Below, piece by piece: positions 46,511-47,367 of a stretch of 47,367 bases of DNA; the stretch's first letter is position 1, and each line of letters begins with the position of its first letter. The DNA lies in contig QZKB01000118.1 in NCBI GenBank assembly GCA_003599415.1, forward strand, positions 1-47,367, in the 5' to 3' direction. The translations under genes were made by a program, and so were the position numbers. This DNA is from Ignavibacteriales bacterium. GTDB lineage: Bacteria; Bacteroidota; Ignavibacteria; Ignavibacteriales; SURF-24. The notes under the pieces were generated by a model. The model ran no database searches. It was not told the DNA's origin and saw only the letters and a list, made by a program, of their open reading frames with translations.

Positions 46511-47256
46511 AACTTAACCTCACATTCTTTTTCAACAAAATTAATCTGCCATTCCTGTTCAAAACCTTTTTTTAATGATAAGCATAACTTATCATAATCT
46601 GTTTTTTGTTTCAGAATCTGTTCAATGTCAATTGTCTTTTCTGAAAGATAACGGTTAATCTCATCAATTTCTTTGTCGGGCAGATTTAAATACTCCGAAA
46701 TTTTCAAATGATAGTTCCCGGTTAAAATTGAACCATGCTGCAAAACAACGTTATTCATCTTCCTCTGTGCACTGCCAATAAGTTTTTTCCCTTTATATTT
46801 CACTTCACTCTTTGCTGTTGATGCAAAACAGGCAATGCCTTTTGACTCTTTAAGCAATTGTAAAAAATCAGGCTGCACATTTTCAAGATCTGTTTCAATC
46901 AAACGCTCATCATATAAGGAAAGACCTTTAGCAAGCGCCAGGCTTATCTTTCTGTAAATTTCTACCGGAGACAGGTCACCATTTAAAGGATGAATTACCG
47001 AATAAGTAATTTCTTCGGCATGAAGTATTGCTCTTCCTCCGGTCGGGCGTTTAACAACATCAATATTATCTGAGGCGGCTTTTAAAAGATTTATATCTTC
47101 AAACTTTTGGTTGTACCCAAGTGAAATGCAATAAGGTTTCCATTTATAAAGTCGAAAGTAAGCAGTACCGGCAGGAAGATTTTCTGCAAGGTGAACATCG
47201 AAATCCATATTATATTTTCCGGTATTAGCACCGGAATAGATATATTGCCATATCAC
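46507..47256 (-). CDS. LipM-like octanoyl/lipoyl-protein acyltransferase
   Basis: The 249-residue protein belongs to the BPL/LplA/LipB family. [19 protein letters not shown] (69-87) is the acyl-binding signature and [11 protein letters not shown]...VLQHGSI (157-176) the second. Cys143 in ACFAS matches the catalytic Cys of LipM-type octanoyltransferases; LplA ligases use ATP and lack it. It probably moves octanoate to a lipoyl domain. The GTG start at 47256 overlaps the preceding stop in GTGA, which supports it over an internal ATG. A lipoate ligase is the alternative. Confidence 0.82.
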   Translation of the reverse strand: MIWQYIYSGANTGKYNMDFDVHLAENLPAGTAYFRLYKWKPYCISLGYNQKFEDINLLKAASDNIDVVKRPTGGRAILHAEEITYSVIHPLNGDLSPVEIYRKISLALAKGLSLYDERLIETDLENVQPDFLQLLKESKGIACFASTAKSEVKYKGKKLIGSAQRKMNNVVLQHGSILTGNYHLKISEYLNLPDKEIDEINRYLSEKTIDIEQILKQKTDYDKLCLSLKKGFEQEWQINFVEKECEVKL

Positions 47257-47366
47257 TTTCCTATAATTCCTCTTTGACTGGTATTTAGGAAATCAATAAT
47301 ATCCTGCGTAAAGGATTCTCCTTTGAACTCTTCTATTATTTTTTCTTTTGCCTGGGAGACGTTAAG
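47253..47366 (-). CDS. C-terminal end of an lpxA-like UDP-GlcNAc acyltransferase (partial)
   Basis: On the minus strand the frame entering from the right edge encodes 37 residues ending in [16 protein letters not shown] and TGA. The FxxxSxRGI tail and the upstream amphipathic helix match the C-terminus of LpxA, which starts lipid A synthesis. Only the tail is visible, so the identity is tentative. The TGA overlaps the GTG start of the LipM-like gene. Confidence 0.55.
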   Translation of the reverse strand, partial: LNVSQAKEKIIEEFKGESFTQDIIDFLNTSQRGIIGK

Positions 47367-47367
47367 A

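Overview
The window looks like chromosome from a low-GC, diderm, Bacteroidota/Chlorobi-group bacterium, most likely of the Ignavibacteria. The signs are: a C-terminal type IX secretion (Por) sorting domain with a YPNPFNPS motif; a promoter upstream of sodB that fits the Bacteroidota form TTG-N19-TAnnTTTG; a CKDD-type lipoprotein start; LPS genes (heptose kinase, heptose adenylyltransferase, an lpxA-like tail); TamB; and typical short palindromic intergenic repeats. The assignment is by eye, not by a phylogenetic marker.

Layout. 1-3217 (+): a visibly AT-rich accessory cassette with the 3' part of an HD-like protein gene, a cobalamin-binding radical SAM enzyme, and a 78-residue peptide ending in CSSSGF. 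3236-8495 (+): a branched-chain amino-acid type ABC importer (livH, livM, livG, livF) with an AbiEi/AbiEii toxin-antitoxin pair sitting between livH and livM. 8727-17842 (+): DUF3795 protein, sucC, a TPR protein with aroE, then gatB, a secreted CotH protein and an exported glutamate-racemase-like protein in close series. 18117-19357 (+): a second, compact AbiEi/AbiEii pair. 19405-24159 (-): stress and envelope genes (exported MsrB, exported alpha/beta hydrolase, rubrerythrin, a beta-barrel protein with a lipoprotein, superoxide dismutase) followed by tRNA-Ala(GGC). 24670-30258: SRAP and YgjP-like genes (+), a PH-domain membrane protein (-), and a soluble histidine kinase with a three-receiver/STAS response regulator (+). 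30280-47367 (-): a 2-hydroxyacid dehydrogenase, an SpmA/SpmB-type fusion, a large peptidase-MA/propeller/barrel protein, RNase R, TamB, the two heptose genes, a propeller protein, panB, a LipM-like acyltransferase and the end of an lpxA-like gene.

How they fit together. The minus-strand block from 33 to 47 kb is largely an outer-membrane biogenesis neighbourhood: heptose activation (43-44 kb), TamB-mediated envelope traffic and a barrel-tipped surface protein. The liv genes form an importer without a visible substrate-binding protein. The most unusual parts are the HD/radical SAM/peptide cassette at the left edge, which could be a peptide-modification system; the toxin-antitoxin pair splitting the liv operon; the exported racemase homologue; and the response regulator in which two of three receivers have lost the phospho-acceptor aspartate.
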